The notes under the pieces were generated by a model that saw nothing but the letters and a program-made list of their open reading frames with translations, searched no databases and was not told the origin of the DNA. A stretch of 64,000 bases of DNA from an uncultured Flavobacteriaceae bacterium (GTDB lineage Bacteria > Bacteroidota > Bacteroidia > Flavobacteriales > Flavobacteriaceae). The position numbers were made by a program, and so were the translations under genes. Numbering within the stretch: position 1 is the first letter of the stretch; every line of letters starts with the position of its first letter. The stretch spans positions 32,759-96,758 of the forward strand of contig CALGLR010000072.1 of NCBI GenBank assembly GCA_937959395.1. Reading direction: 5' to 3'. Below, piece by piece: positions 25,037 through 32,729 of this stretch.

Positions 25037-25359
25037 TTTATGGCTTTTCAGGATTTTATAGGACTCTGTTGGATTCTTCGGACTCTTCGGATTTCCATTC
25101 AAAAAAGGCTTGTTTCCCAATGTACCTTGCACTCAAGAATCAACCCTAACTATGTAAAGCTAACATAATTAATGTATACAATAGATTCTTACGGAAATCC
25201 ATAATGCGGTTGTAATAGCCAAATTGGAAAGTAGCTAAACGCTACTGTATTAAGATTTTCACTTTCCAAAATTAGAAGATTTAATAACCTGAAAGGGTTG
25301 CTACAAATTGTTCGAGTAAAATCTCGAGGAGGCACTCTTTTGTCAAATTTTTAAGAAAG
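25037..25359. other. Divergent intergenic region
   Basis: No gene seen. The first 90 bases carry short direct repeats (GGATT/GACTC/GGACTCTTCGGA). The rest should hold promoters for the membrane protein to the left and the lipopeptide-kinase operon to the right; no consensus -7 box is clear. Confidence 0.4.
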
Positions 25360-25536
25360 ATGAAAACTATTTTATATGTAATGATAGCTCTTTTTATGAG
25401 CGTTAATTTTACGTCTTGTACGCCAACTAGTATTAATGACACAGAACAAACACCTCAAGCGTGTTGTGATGAAGATTCTGAAATTCCACCACCACCACCA
25501 CCACCGCCTCCAGGAGGAGGAGTTGTTGGAGGATAA
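25360..25536 (+). CDS. 58-residue lipoprotein-like peptide with polyproline and Gly tail
   Basis: A small gene starting MKTILYVMIALFMSVNFTSC, a lipoprotein signal with Cys20. The mature peptide is short, has a CC pair (residues 36-37), an acidic stretch, then nine consecutive Pro (44-52) and ends GGGVVGG. It stops 34 bp before the sensor kinase gene and is probably in the same operon, so it may be a surface peptide or accessory factor sensed by that kinase. That role is inference; no family recognised. Confidence 0.6.
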   Translation: MKTILYVMIALFMSVNFTSCTPTSINDTEQTPQACCDEDSEIPPPPPPPPPGGGVVGG

Positions 25537-25570
25537 TACTTAACTTAAAATTAGTTAGTACTTTAGAGGA

Positions 25571-27220
25571 ATGAAAGGATTAAGAACTTCATTCCTCTTT
25601 TTTTATTTGCTATTATTCTCATTGAATAATTTAAGTGCTCAAGAATTAATTGATAGTTTAAAGTACTATAGTAATATAATTAGGGCCCCTAAAAATTCAG
25701 GAGATTTATCTTCTGCTTATTTGTTTTTTATGAATCGTAAAGATTCTTCAATTGAAAAGAAGGAAATTGAAAAGGTAATATATTACTATATACAGATAGC
25801 TAGAGTTGAAAATAAATTAGGAGAGATATATAATAGTGAGAATTCAATTATTGAAGCACTTAAATTGTTAGATGAGTTAAAAGAGAACGATTGGATTTTA
25901 AGAAATAAAATAACAATATTTAATCATTTAGGTATTCTTAATAAAAGGCAGTTAAAATACTCAGAAGCATTAAAAAACTACGATAGTGTTCTAAGCATTA
26001 CTACAAAAGATGTAGATATAGCAAAAGCCTATGGTAATAAGGGTAATGTTTATTCAAAGCAAGGGTATTATGACAAGGCGATTAAAGAATATAGAAAAGC
26101 TCTAAAGATATCTTTGAAAAAAGGCAGACCAAAAATGGAAGCTAGGTTTAAAGACAATTTAGGTTTAGCTCAATCGAAGTTAAATTTACCAGAAGCTTTG
26201 AATAACATGTTAGATGCTTTAAAGATTAGAAAAGAAAAAAAATTTACTCAAGGTATTATTACTAGTTATTTAAATTTAACAGAATATTATTCAGATAGAG
26301 AGTCGTTAAATAAAGCTAAACTTTATGCAAAACTTGCTTTAACTATAGCAGATTCCAGTAATATCCTTGATTATAGATTAGAATCATTAGCTTCTGTTTT
26401 AAAATTGAATCAGGATGAAAAATTTAAAGAGTTTTTAATATTGAATGATGGCTTAAAAACGAATGAACTTTTAAATAATAAGAAATACGCCGAAGCAAAA
26501 TATAACTACAATAAACAAAGCAAAAGGGCAGATTTAAATAAGCTTAATGCGGAACGACAAAAACGATTCAAACTTCTTTATTTATCAATAGCTGCATTTA
26601 TAATATTTCTTTCAATTTTCTTGTATACAATATTAAAGGTCAGGCACAAAAAAGAAAAACTCCAGCAAGTCTATAATACCGAAAAACGTATTTCTAAGAA
26701 AGTTCATGATGAGGTAGCTAACGATGTTTTTCAAATTATGACTAAACTTCAAAGTGAACCTGCTATAAATGAAAATGTGATAGACGATTTAGATCATATT
26801 TATAGTAAAACAAGAGATATTGCTAAAGAACATGCTGTTTTAGATTATGATGGTGATTTTGAACAGGTATTACATGATTTGTTGCTAAGTTATAATAGTA
26901 ATACCGTGAATGTGATTTCTAAAGCGATTACTAAAGTGAATTGGGAATCTATTTCAAAAATTAAAAAAGAGACTATTTATAAAGTGCTCCAAGAATTTAT
27001 GATTAATATGACGAAACATAGCAAAGCTTCTATAGCAGTATTAACTTTTAATGAAACTAGAAAAAAAATAAAAATCACTTATAAAGATAATGGAGTGGGG
27101 TGCAAATTGAAAAAGAATACAGGATTACAAAATGTGGAAAACCGTATAGAATCTATTAATGGAACATTTATTTTTGAATCAGAAATTAATAATGGTTTTA
27201 AAGCCGAAATCACTGTATAA
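25571..27220 (+). CDS. TPR-containing sensor histidine kinase
   Basis: A 549-residue kinase: signal peptide (about 1-24), a periplasmic array of tetratricopeptide repeats (about 90-310; AKAYGNKGNVYSKQGYYDKA is one), a transmembrane helix (about 335-355), a dimerisation helix with His379 in KKVHDEVANDVF, and an ATPase domain (about 455-549) with the N box ...EFMINMTKHSKAS, then DNGVGCKLKKNTGLQNV. This is the HPK7/NarX-like architecture common in Bacteroidota. It is three bases upstream of its response regulator and downstream of the proline-rich lipopeptide. Confidence 0.9.
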   Translation: MKGLRTSFLFFYLLLFSLNNLSAQELIDSLKYYSNIIRAPKNSGDLSSAYLFFMNRKDSSIEKKEIEKVIYYYIQIARVENKLGEIYNSENSIIEALKLLDELKENDWILRNKITIFNHLGILNKRQLKYSEALKNYDSVLSITTKDVDIAKAYGNKGNVYSKQGYYDKAIKEYRKALKISLKKGRPKMEARFKDNLGLAQSKLNLPEALNNMLDALKIRKEKKFTQGIITSYLNLTEYYSDRESLNKAKLYAKLALTIADSSNILDYRLESLASVLKLNQDEKFKEFLILNDGLKTNELLNNKKYAEAKYNYNKQSKRADLNKLNAERQKRFKLLYLSIAAFIIFLSIFLYTILKVRHKKEKLQQVYNTEKRISKKVHDEVANDVFQIMTKLQSEPAINENVIDDLDHIYSKTRDIAKEHAVLDYDGDFEQVLHDLLLSYNSNTVNVISKAITKVNWESISKIKKETIYKVLQEFMINMTKHSKASIAVLTFNETRKKIKITYKDNGVGCKLKKNTGLQNVENRIESINGTFIFESEINNGFKAEITV

Positions 27221-27223
27221 CAA

Positions 27224-27889
27224 ATGTTTGTAAAAGTATTAATAGTAGATGATCATGACGATATTAATAATGGCGTATTAGAAATACTAAGTGCGTTAGG
27301 TATAAAAAATATACAGCAATCACAGTATTGCGACGATGCGCAATTAAAAATAAAGAGAGCGATTTTTGATAAACAACCTTTCGATTTATTAATCACAGAT
27401 TTATCATTTAAAAAAGACCACCGAGAGGTTAGATTAAAAAATGGAGACGATTTAATTGCTGCATTACGAATAGATTATCCGGAGTTACCAATTATAGTAT
27501 ACTCTATGATCGATCTTTTACAAAAAGTAAGAGTTTTGGTTAGCAAACACAATGTAAATGCTTACGTCTGCAAAGGAAGAAAAGGCTCTGTTGAGTTATC
27601 TCAAGCTATAAAAAACGTTTACAATAATGAACAGTTTTTATCTACCCAAGTTGCACGTGCATTGAGCCCCAAAACCAATATTGAAATTGACGATTTTGAT
27701 ATTGAATTAGTAAAACAGCTCTCTTTAGGGCAACTTCAAAATGAAATAAGCGATTATTTTAAGGCCAATAATATTTCTCCAAGCAGCGTAAGTTCTATTG
27801 AGAAACGTTTAAACAAACTTCGTATTCAATTTAAAGCCGATAATGCGACACACTTAGTCGCAAAAATGAAAGATCTAGGCTTAATATAA
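27224..27889 (+). CDS. Response regulator, cognate of the TPR kinase
   Basis: A 221-residue regulator. The receiver domain (about 1-130) has the acidic pair Asp9-Asp10 in LIVDDHDD, phospho-acceptor Asp59 in LLITDLSF, Ser at VYSM (about 91) and Lys at VCKGRKG. The C-terminal part (about 160-221) is a LuxR-like helix-turn-helix but with atypical sequence (LSLGQLQNEISDYFKANNIS), so its DNA target may differ from standard NarL sites. Three bases separate it from the kinase gene. Confidence 0.9.
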   Translation: MFVKVLIVDDHDDINNGVLEILSALGIKNIQQSQYCDDAQLKIKRAIFDKQPFDLLITDLSFKKDHREVRLKNGDDLIAALRIDYPELPIIVYSMIDLLQKVRVLVSKHNVNAYVCKGRKGSVELSQAIKNVYNNEQFLSTQVARALSPKTNIEIDDFDIELVKQLSLGQLQNEISDYFKANNISPSSVSSIEKRLNKLRIQFKADNATHLVAKMKDLGLI

Positions 27890-27898
27890 TTACTCTTA

Positions 27899-27918
27899 AT
27901 TCCTTTGAAAAAAGGAAT
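27899..27918 (+). terminator. Probable terminator hairpin
   Basis: ATTCCTTT-GAAA-AAAGGAAT is a perfect 8-bp stem with a tetraloop, ten bases after the response regulator stop. The T tract is short (CTATTTTATG), so termination may be partial. Confidence 0.45.
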
Positions 27919-27967
27919 CTATTTTATGTGTTGCGGTTTACCGTAAGGATTGTTCTTGTCTTAGATT

Positions 27968-27975
27968 TAGTTTTG
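27968..27975 (+). promoter_or_regulatory. -7 box (TAGTTTTG) for the small-gene cluster
   Basis: TAGTTTTG fits TAnnTTTG and lies 30 bp before the ATG at 28006. It would drive the YegP-like gene. Confidence 0.55.
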
Positions 27976-28005
27976 AGTATTTATTAATATTTAAAACTAA
28001 AGATT

Positions 28006-28341
28006 ATGGGAAAACCAAAATTTGAAATTAAAAAAAGCAGTAACGATCAATTCTATTTTAATTTAAAAGCAGGGAATGGAGAGGTTATTTTAACTAGCGA
28101 AATGTACAAAGCAAAACAAGGTTGTATTGGTGGAATTGCATCTGTAAAAGTAAATGCGCCTTTCGATAAGAACTACCAACGAAAAGTAGCTATAAATGGG
28201 CAGTATTATTTTAATTTAAAAGCAGCTAGTGGAGAGATTATAGGGACTAGCGAAATGTATAACACAGCGCAGGGAAGAGATAATGGAATTGAAGCTGTAA
28301 AGCGAGATGCTCCAATTGCAGGAACTGAGGATCTAACTTAA
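28006..28341 (+). CDS. YegP-family (DUF1508) tandem-domain protein
   Basis: A 111-residue protein made of two copies of the YegP/DUF1508 unit: FEIKKSSNDQFYFNLKAGNG...TSEMY (about 5-32) and VAINGQYYFNLKAASG...TSEMY (about 56-86), each followed by a G-I-x-x-V-K-x-x-A-P turn. The length and tandem arrangement are standard. Function is not established. It has its own -7 box and terminator. Confidence 0.9.
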   Translation: MGKPKFEIKKSSNDQFYFNLKAGNGEVILTSEMYKAKQGCIGGIASVKVNAPFDKNYQRKVAINGQYYFNLKAASGEIIGTSEMYNTAQGRDNGIEAVKRDAPIAGTEDLT

Positions 28342-28363
28342 CATTCTTATTTTCTAAATTTTT

Positions 28364-28394
28364 AAGCCTTACGGAAACCCGTAAGGCTTTGTTT
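28364..28394 (+). terminator. Intrinsic terminator
   Basis: AAGCCTTACGG and CCGTAAGGCTT form an 11-bp perfect stem with a short loop followed by a T-rich tail, downstream of the YegP-like gene. Confidence 0.8.
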
Positions 28395-28441
28395 GTTAAT
28401 GGGTTTAAGTTTGAAGTGTTAAACTTTTAAACTTTATAACA

Positions 28442-28573
28442 ATGAGTAAACAACCACAAAAACCAGCAAATTGGCCAAGCAGAAATTCTAATAAACCTTC
28501 AGGTTCTGGAAGAGATAATAATCCACCGAGACCATTAAAACCAATAACACCATCAAAACCAATTATTAAATAG
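28442..28573 (+). CDS. 43-residue proline-rich basic peptide
   Basis: An open frame MSKQPQKPANWPSRN... rich in Pro, Lys, Asn and Ser, with no hydrophobic segment and no signal. It ends seven bases before another tiny gene, in a run of small same-strand genes. Composition suggests a disordered cytoplasmic peptide. Coding status rests on spacing and codon pattern only. Confidence 0.45.
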   Translation: MSKQPQKPANWPSRNSNKPSGSGRDNNPPRPLKPITPSKPIIK

Positions 28574-28580
28574 AAATATT

Positions 28581-28718
28581 ATGGCTAAACAAAGAAAAAC
28601 AGGTAAAGGAGCTGCTTCTGCAGCTTCAAGAGTGTTAAAAGATGGAGGAACTGGTAAAGACAGTAAGAAAGCAGCTGGAAGTGCATTGTCTCAACGAGCA
28701 CCAAAAAAGAAAAAATAG
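28581..28718 (+). CDS. 45-residue basic Ala/Lys-rich protein
   Basis: A small frame MAKQRKTGKGAASAASRV... with the motif AGSALSQRAPKKKK at the end. Very basic, Ala-rich and helical in outlook, it resembles small basic proteins I recall in other Bacteroidota and might bind nucleic acid. It lies between the Pro-rich peptide and the DUF4177 gene. Confidence 0.55.
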   Translation: MAKQRKTGKGAASAASRVLKDGGTGKDSKKAAGSALSQRAPKKKK

Positions 28719-28746
28719 AAGGATTTAATTATTTATAAAGACAATT

Positions 28747-28980
28747 ATGGAATATAAAGTAATACCATTTGTAGCGTCAATAGATTCAAAAAAAGGAAAT
28801 TCAAATCATGTAGCGGATCAATTAGAACAAATCATTAAACATTATTCTAATCAAGGGTGGAAATATATTAGGTTAGAAAGTGTATCAACATTAGTTCAAC
28901 CAAATACTGGTTGCTTTGGTTTTGGTGCAACTCCAGGATATACAACAGAAAGACAAATGGTTGTTTTTAGCAAAGCGTAA
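28747..28980 (+). CDS. DUF4177-like protein
   Basis: A 77-residue protein with EYKVIPFVAS at the start and LEQIIKHYSNQGWKYIRLESV (about 27-47), the N-terminal strand and helix-Gly-Trp pattern of DUF4177. ERQMVVFSKA closes the sheet. Function is unknown for the family. Its stop codon overlaps the ATG of the next gene (TAATG), so the two are coupled. Confidence 0.75.
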   Translation: MEYKVIPFVASIDSKKGNSNHVADQLEQIIKHYSNQGWKYIRLESVSTLVQPNTGCFGFGATPGYTTERQMVVFSKA

Positions 28981-29255
28981 TGAAAGTCTTTCTTCTACTA
29001 ATTATCAAATTGTATTGGTTTTTAATACCAAAATCTAATCGTAGAAAATGTTTGTTTAAGACATCGTGTTCAAATTATGTTTATGAAGAAACAAAAACAA
29101 AAGGATTATTCTCTGGCATGAGGGCATTGAAATTTAGGGTTCAAAATTGTAACTCTAATTATAGTTTAATGGAATTAAATGGAAGGCAAGTTTTAATTAC
29201 TAAAACCTATCAAGTATTTAAAGAAGAAGAAATCAGTAAATCAATTTTAAAATAA
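28980..29255 (+). CDS. YidD-like protein (divergent)
   Basis: A 91-residue protein with an N-terminal hydrophobic helix (about 3-17) and the motif KCLFKTSCSNYVYEETKTKG (about 24-43), matching C-R-F-x-P-S-C-S-x-Y of YidD, followed by G-M-R-A-L-K-F-R-V-Q-N-C (47-58). YidD helps membrane protein insertion. The Pro of the PSCS motif is replaced (KTSCS) and the tail is longer than usual, so this is probably a side branch and not the housekeeping copy, which normally sits near rnpA or yidC. Confidence 0.65.
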   Translation: MKVFLLLIIKLYWFLIPKSNRRKCLFKTSCSNYVYEETKTKGLFSGMRALKFRVQNCNSNYSLMELNGRQVLITKTYQVFKEEEISKSILK

Positions 29256-29261
29256 ATATTT

Positions 29262-29468
29262 ATGGCAAGTTATTATGTAAATAAAAATAGTCAAAATAAT
29301 GGAGATCATGAAGTTCATAAGTCAGAATGCGCTTATATGCCTAAGACTTAAAATAGAAAATATTTAAGAGATTTCAGTAATTGCGATGATGCAGTTAAAA
29401 AATCAAAAAAGACATATAGCCAATCCAATGGATGTAGTATATGTTCAAATGTATGTCATACGCCATAA
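29262..29468 (+). pseudogene. Small Cys-rich protein gene interrupted by an in-frame TAA
   Basis: The frame starts MASYYVNKNSQNNGDHEVHK, runs to Pro-Lys-Thr at residue 29, meets TAA at 29349-29351, and continues in the same frame with NRKYLRDFSNC, GCSICSNVCHTP and a stop at 29466-29468. The whole matches a small flavobacterial protein that I recall as one uninterrupted chain with Cys at KS-x-C-x-Y, F-x-x-C and GC-x-x-C-x-x-x-C-H. One substitution (for example GAA or TCA to TAA) explains the break. A 29-residue peptide may still be made. Confidence 0.6.
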
Positions 29469-29478
29469 AAGAAATAAA

Positions 29479-29703
29479 ATGAAAAAACTAACATTAATAC
29501 TAGTCCTACTATTTAATCTTTCAATTTTAATATCGTGTGAACCAAGTGAAAAGAATGAAGATGATGATGTTGAAACATTAACAGAATGGGAGTGTGGTTC
29601 TCATAACGGAAATACACTATATACAGGACCGCAAGATGGTTGTTACTATAATAATAGTAATGGAAATAAAACCTATGTTGATAGATCTGAATGTAGTTGC
29701 TAA
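29479..29703 (+). CDS. Small lipoprotein, 74 residues
   Basis: Starting at the ATG at 29479 gives MKKLTLILVLLFNLSILISC, a clean lipoprotein signal with Cys20. Longer in-frame starts run through the preceding Cys-rich gene and were rejected. The mature part is acidic (SEKNEDDD) and then has four Cys in WECGSHNG, DGCYYNN and ECSC, so a disulfide-bonded mini-domain is likely. No known family. Confidence 0.65.
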   Translation: MKKLTLILVLLFNLSILISCEPSEKNEDDDVETLTEWECGSHNGNTLYTGPQDGCYYNNSNGNKTYVDRSECSC

Positions 29704-29723
29704 CCATTTATTATAGACGACAA

Positions 29724-30086
29724 ATGAAACTCAAACCTTTTATAAAACCAACAACAATTATTTGCGCTAGCACTCTATCCATAGCCGTTTTTTATTGGTC
29801 AATCGAATACTATACTTTTTTAAGAGTAATCGTTTGTATAGGAGCATTATTGGTAATAACGAGTATGAATAAAAAACAATTACATTGGATTGCGATTTTT
29901 ACTATAATAGCCATTCTATTTAATTCCATATTTCCAATCTATTTATACGAGAAATCGTATTGGATTCCTATAGATATTTTCACAGCAATACTCTTTTTAT
30001 TAATCGCTTTTTTAAAACCAACTGAAAAGAAAAAAGAGGTTAAAAAGAAAGAGGAAAAAGTCTATAGCAGAGATAAAATTTATTAA
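29724..30086 (+). CDS. Small polytopic membrane protein
   Basis: A 120-residue protein from the ATG at 29724 (an upstream in-frame start overlaps the previous gene). About four hydrophobic segments (near 9-25, 31-45, 52-67 and 82-96) end in a Lys/Glu-rich cytoplasmic tail (KKKEVKKKEEKVYSR). It lies 25 bp before the TerB-like gene and appears to start the tight operon that includes TerB-like, coiled-coil membrane, vWA-like and DUF4236 proteins. Function unknown. Confidence 0.65.
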   Translation: MKLKPFIKPTTIICASTLSIAVFYWSIEYYTFLRVIVCIGALLVITSMNKKQLHWIAIFTIIAILFNSIFPIYLYEKSYWIPIDIFTAILFLLIAFLKPTEKKKEVKKKEEKVYSRDKIY

Positions 30087-30111
30087 TTAACCATCATAAA
30101 ATTTACAAACC

Positions 30112-30516
30112 ATGGAAAAATCAACCATTACAATGGAATTGAGAAGTCATTTTCTACGCTTGTATCAAATCGCATTATCCGACGAAAATTTTAGTCATTT
30201 AGAAATGCAATTACTATACAAGTTTGCAGATGAGCGAGACGTGTCTAAAACAGAATTAGAAGACATATTAAAAGGAAGTTCTGGAAGCATAACTATACCA
30301 GAAACTTTAGAGAAAAGACTCGAATACTTATACGATTTTGCAATGATGGTTTGGGCAGATGGAATAATAACAGAGGATGAGGAAATTGCGTTAAAAAAAT
30401 ACATTCTAAAATTCGAATTTGAAAAAGAAAACGTTGATGCATTATCGGCTTATTTATTAGAAAGTGCTAAAGAAAATAAATCTAAAGAATCGCTTTTAAA
30501 AGAATTAAACGAATAA
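30112..30516 (+). CDS. TerB-like helical protein
   Basis: A 134-residue soluble protein. The first half FLRLYQIALSDENFSHLEMQ (about 14-33) and the second DFAMMVWADGIITEDEEIAL (about 76-95) repeat the TerB pattern of a helix ending in an acidic D-G/N-x-x-x-x-x-E loop, where metal may bind. TerB domains are known from tellurite-resistance and chemical/phage stress modules, often with vWA proteins. Four bases separate it from the next gene. Confidence 0.7.
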   Translation: MEKSTITMELRSHFLRLYQIALSDENFSHLEMQLLYKFADERDVSKTELEDILKGSSGSITIPETLEKRLEYLYDFAMMVWADGIITEDEEIALKKYILKFEFEKENVDALSAYLLESAKENKSKESLLKELNE

Positions 30517-30520
30517 AGTT

Positions 30521-31786
30521 ATGGGACTATTAAAAAAACTAACACAGTTAACTTCTCAAAAAGAGAACGAAGAAGAAACTAAAACAGAATCAATAGAAAC
30601 ACAAAAAATTACCTATAAAGAAGATGGTAAAAAAAATTCTGAAGACTGTTCTGGGAATCCTTATAATTTAGAAATTTCTTTAGAAACTATTTACCAAGCA
30701 TTCGAAAACAAATGTAAACGAGATGCTTTATCTCAGCATCAGTTAAAACAACCTTATTCAGCAGAACAAAAGGGCAAAAAGACAACATTATTAAATAAAG
30801 ATGAAGAATTAAGGCGATTAGAAAAAAATGTTAATGCTGTATATACTGAAATAGATAACTTAAATAAAGAGTGTAGAAAAGTAAAAACAAATCCAGAAGA
30901 CTATTTGTTGGATGTTGACAAAAAGGCAAGTGCTAAATTTTGGATAGGGATAAGTTTTCTTATACCATTAGCCGTTTACGTTTTTGTATTTTACATTTCA
31001 ACTTCATTTTCTGCGTTTTTTAGAGAGTTCGATCCAGGAACGAGTTTGTTTAAGGGTATGTTTGATCCAGAAGCACTTTCTAAAGCTTACGAAGCAGGTG
31101 CTCTCGAGTTAATTTTCATTCTTTTCATTCCTTTTGTGTTTTTCGCTTTAGGTTATTTAATACATATGTTTCAAGAGAAACGAGGAGTAGTTAGTAAACT
31201 AAAAATAGTAATGCTTTTTGTTATTACGTTCTTGTTTGATGCCATATTAGCTTACTTAATCGATGAGAAATTATATAATCTTAATAAGACATTTGAAAGC
31301 GAAGCTTTTAATGTTTCAGTAGCCTTTCAAAGTGTTAGTTTTTGGGTGATCATTTTTGCAGGTTTTGTCTCTTATATTGTTTGGGGATTGGTTTTCGATT
31401 TTGTAATGAAAGAGTATGCCGATAGAGATAAAATTAAAACTTTCATTAAAGAGAAAAAAGAAGCCATTTTCGAGAAAGAAAAGAAGCTTATAAAAATTAA
31501 AGTACAAATCACAAAGATAGAAGAAGAAGTTGCTGTAATAAAAACTAGAATAACAGAGCTTCAAAATATAATAGATGGGTTTATACTTCCTGTAATGAAC
31601 TACAAAGCTTTATCTACTGAATATCTTCAAGGTTGGCAATATTATATCGCATCAGAATTAAGAATGGGAAGAGAAGGTAAGGATAACTTATTGCTTGATT
31701 GTAAAAAGGTGTACGATAGACACATTCAAAATTTGGACATAGATACAGATACTTATCAAAACAAAGTATATACAAACACCTTATAA
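30521..31786 (+). CDS. Coiled-coil membrane protein of the TerB/vWA-like operon
   Basis: A 421-residue protein. The N-terminal third is charged and partly coiled-coil (about 80-130). Four transmembrane helices lie near 143-163, 196-217, 228-247 and 270-293. A long Lys/Glu coiled coil (about 305-350) leads to a C-terminal YYIASELRMGREGKDNLLLD segment. I recognise no family. Flanked at 4 and 2 bases by the TerB-like and vWA-like genes, it may be the membrane hub of a complex joining cytoplasmic TerB to a surface vWA-like lipoprotein (inference). Confidence 0.6.
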   Translation: MGLLKKLTQLTSQKENEEETKTESIETQKITYKEDGKKNSEDCSGNPYNLEISLETIYQAFENKCKRDALSQHQLKQPYSAEQKGKKTTLLNKDEELRRLEKNVNAVYTEIDNLNKECRKVKTNPEDYLLDVDKKASAKFWIGISFLIPLAVYVFVFYISTSFSAFFREFDPGTSLFKGMFDPEALSKAYEAGALELIFILFIPFVFFALGYLIHMFQEKRGVVSKLKIVMLFVITFLFDAILAYLIDEKLYNLNKTFESEAFNVSVAFQSVSFWVIIFAGFVSYIVWGLVFDFVMKEYADRDKIKTFIKEKKEAIFEKEKKLIKIKVQITKIEEEVAVIKTRITELQNIIDGFILPVMNYKALSTEYLQGWQYYIASELRMGREGKDNLLLDCKKVYDRHIQNLDIDTDTYQNKVYTNTL

Positions 31787-31788
31787 CT

Positions 31789-32727
31789 ATGAGTACTATA
31801 AAATATTATTTACATTATGTATTATTCTTAACGATCTATGTGATGGTTAGTGGTTGTGCAAAAGATGAAAAAGAGCCTATTAGCAATACTATAGAAAAAA
31901 AGAATTCAATAAAACGATCTAATAAATGTCCTGATTATATTTTAAAAGGAAAAGACAATAACTTAAACATTAGTATTCTATTAGACCTTTCCGATAGGAT
32001 AGAAAATCTAAAAATAAAGGAAAAAGATTCAGCCTATTTATCGAGTTTAGCAGAGGTTTTTGTGAATCATGTAAAAAGTAAAAAATTGATTTTGCTTGAG
32101 GATAAAATGCAATTATTCTTTAACCCAGAACCATCAGATAATAGGATTAATGGGATTGCTGAAAAACTAAAAATTTCTTTTACAAAAGAAACATCAAAGT
32201 CTAATTTAGAAGATGCACTTAAATTATATTCTGAATATCCATCGCAATTATACACTTTAGCTCAAGAAGATGCAAAAGCAGTTAAAGGTTATCCTGGCTC
32301 AGATATTTGGAGTTTTTTTAAAGATAATGTAAAGGATTATTGTATTGATGATTGCCATAGAAACGTATTAGTAATTCTTACCGATGGTTATATGTTTTAT
32401 AATAAAACGGTAATGAAAGAAAAAAATAAGACGTCATATTTAACACCAAAAAGTTTAAAAAACTTGCAGTTAAATAATGGTGATTGGAAGCAAAAAATTA
32501 AAGAGGAGCAATTCGGTTTTATTCAAGCAACCTCCGGTTTAGATGATTTAGAAATATTAGTTATTGGTATAACAAGCCATAATGATAATCCTTATGCAAA
32601 AGATATTATTAAAACCTATTGGAGTGAGTGGTTAGATAGTATGGGTATAAAAAAATATAAGATTAAGAATGCTGGAATTCCATCTAATATAGAAAAGGTG
32701 ATTTCCGACTTTATCCAAAAGCAATAA
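31789..32727 (+). CDS. Lipoprotein with a von Willebrand A-like domain
   Basis: A 312-residue lipoprotein (signal to VSGC, Cys23). The body begins NISILLDLSDRIENLK (about 61-76), a strand followed by a MIDAS-like D-x-S-x-R, and continues with NVLVILTDGYMFY (about 195-207) and EILVIGITSHNDNPY (about 257-271), the TDG and second-loop positions of vWA domains. The usual MIDAS second Ser is Arg, so metal binding may be altered. It follows the coiled-coil membrane gene by two bases. Confidence 0.65.
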   Translation: MSTIKYYLHYVLFLTIYVMVSGCAKDEKEPISNTIEKKNSIKRSNKCPDYILKGKDNNLNISILLDLSDRIENLKIKEKDSAYLSSLAEVFVNHVKSKKLILLEDKMQLFFNPEPSDNRINGIAEKLKISFTKETSKSNLEDALKLYSEYPSQLYTLAQEDAKAVKGYPGSDIWSFFKDNVKDYCIDDCHRNVLVILTDGYMFYNKTVMKEKNKTSYLTPKSLKNLQLNNGDWKQKIKEEQFGFIQATSGLDDLEILVIGITSHNDNPYAKDIIKTYWSEWLDSMGIKKYKIKNAGIPSNIEKVISDFIQKQ

Positions 32728-32729
32728 TT

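Noticed and set aside
25037..25132. Upstream start for the membrane protein at 24137-25036
   Set aside because: The extra 32 residues come from low-complexity repeat sequence and lack homology-like character.
29386..29478. Longer start for the small lipoprotein at 29479
   Set aside because: The extension runs through the Cys-rich gene in another frame and removes the clear lipoprotein signal.
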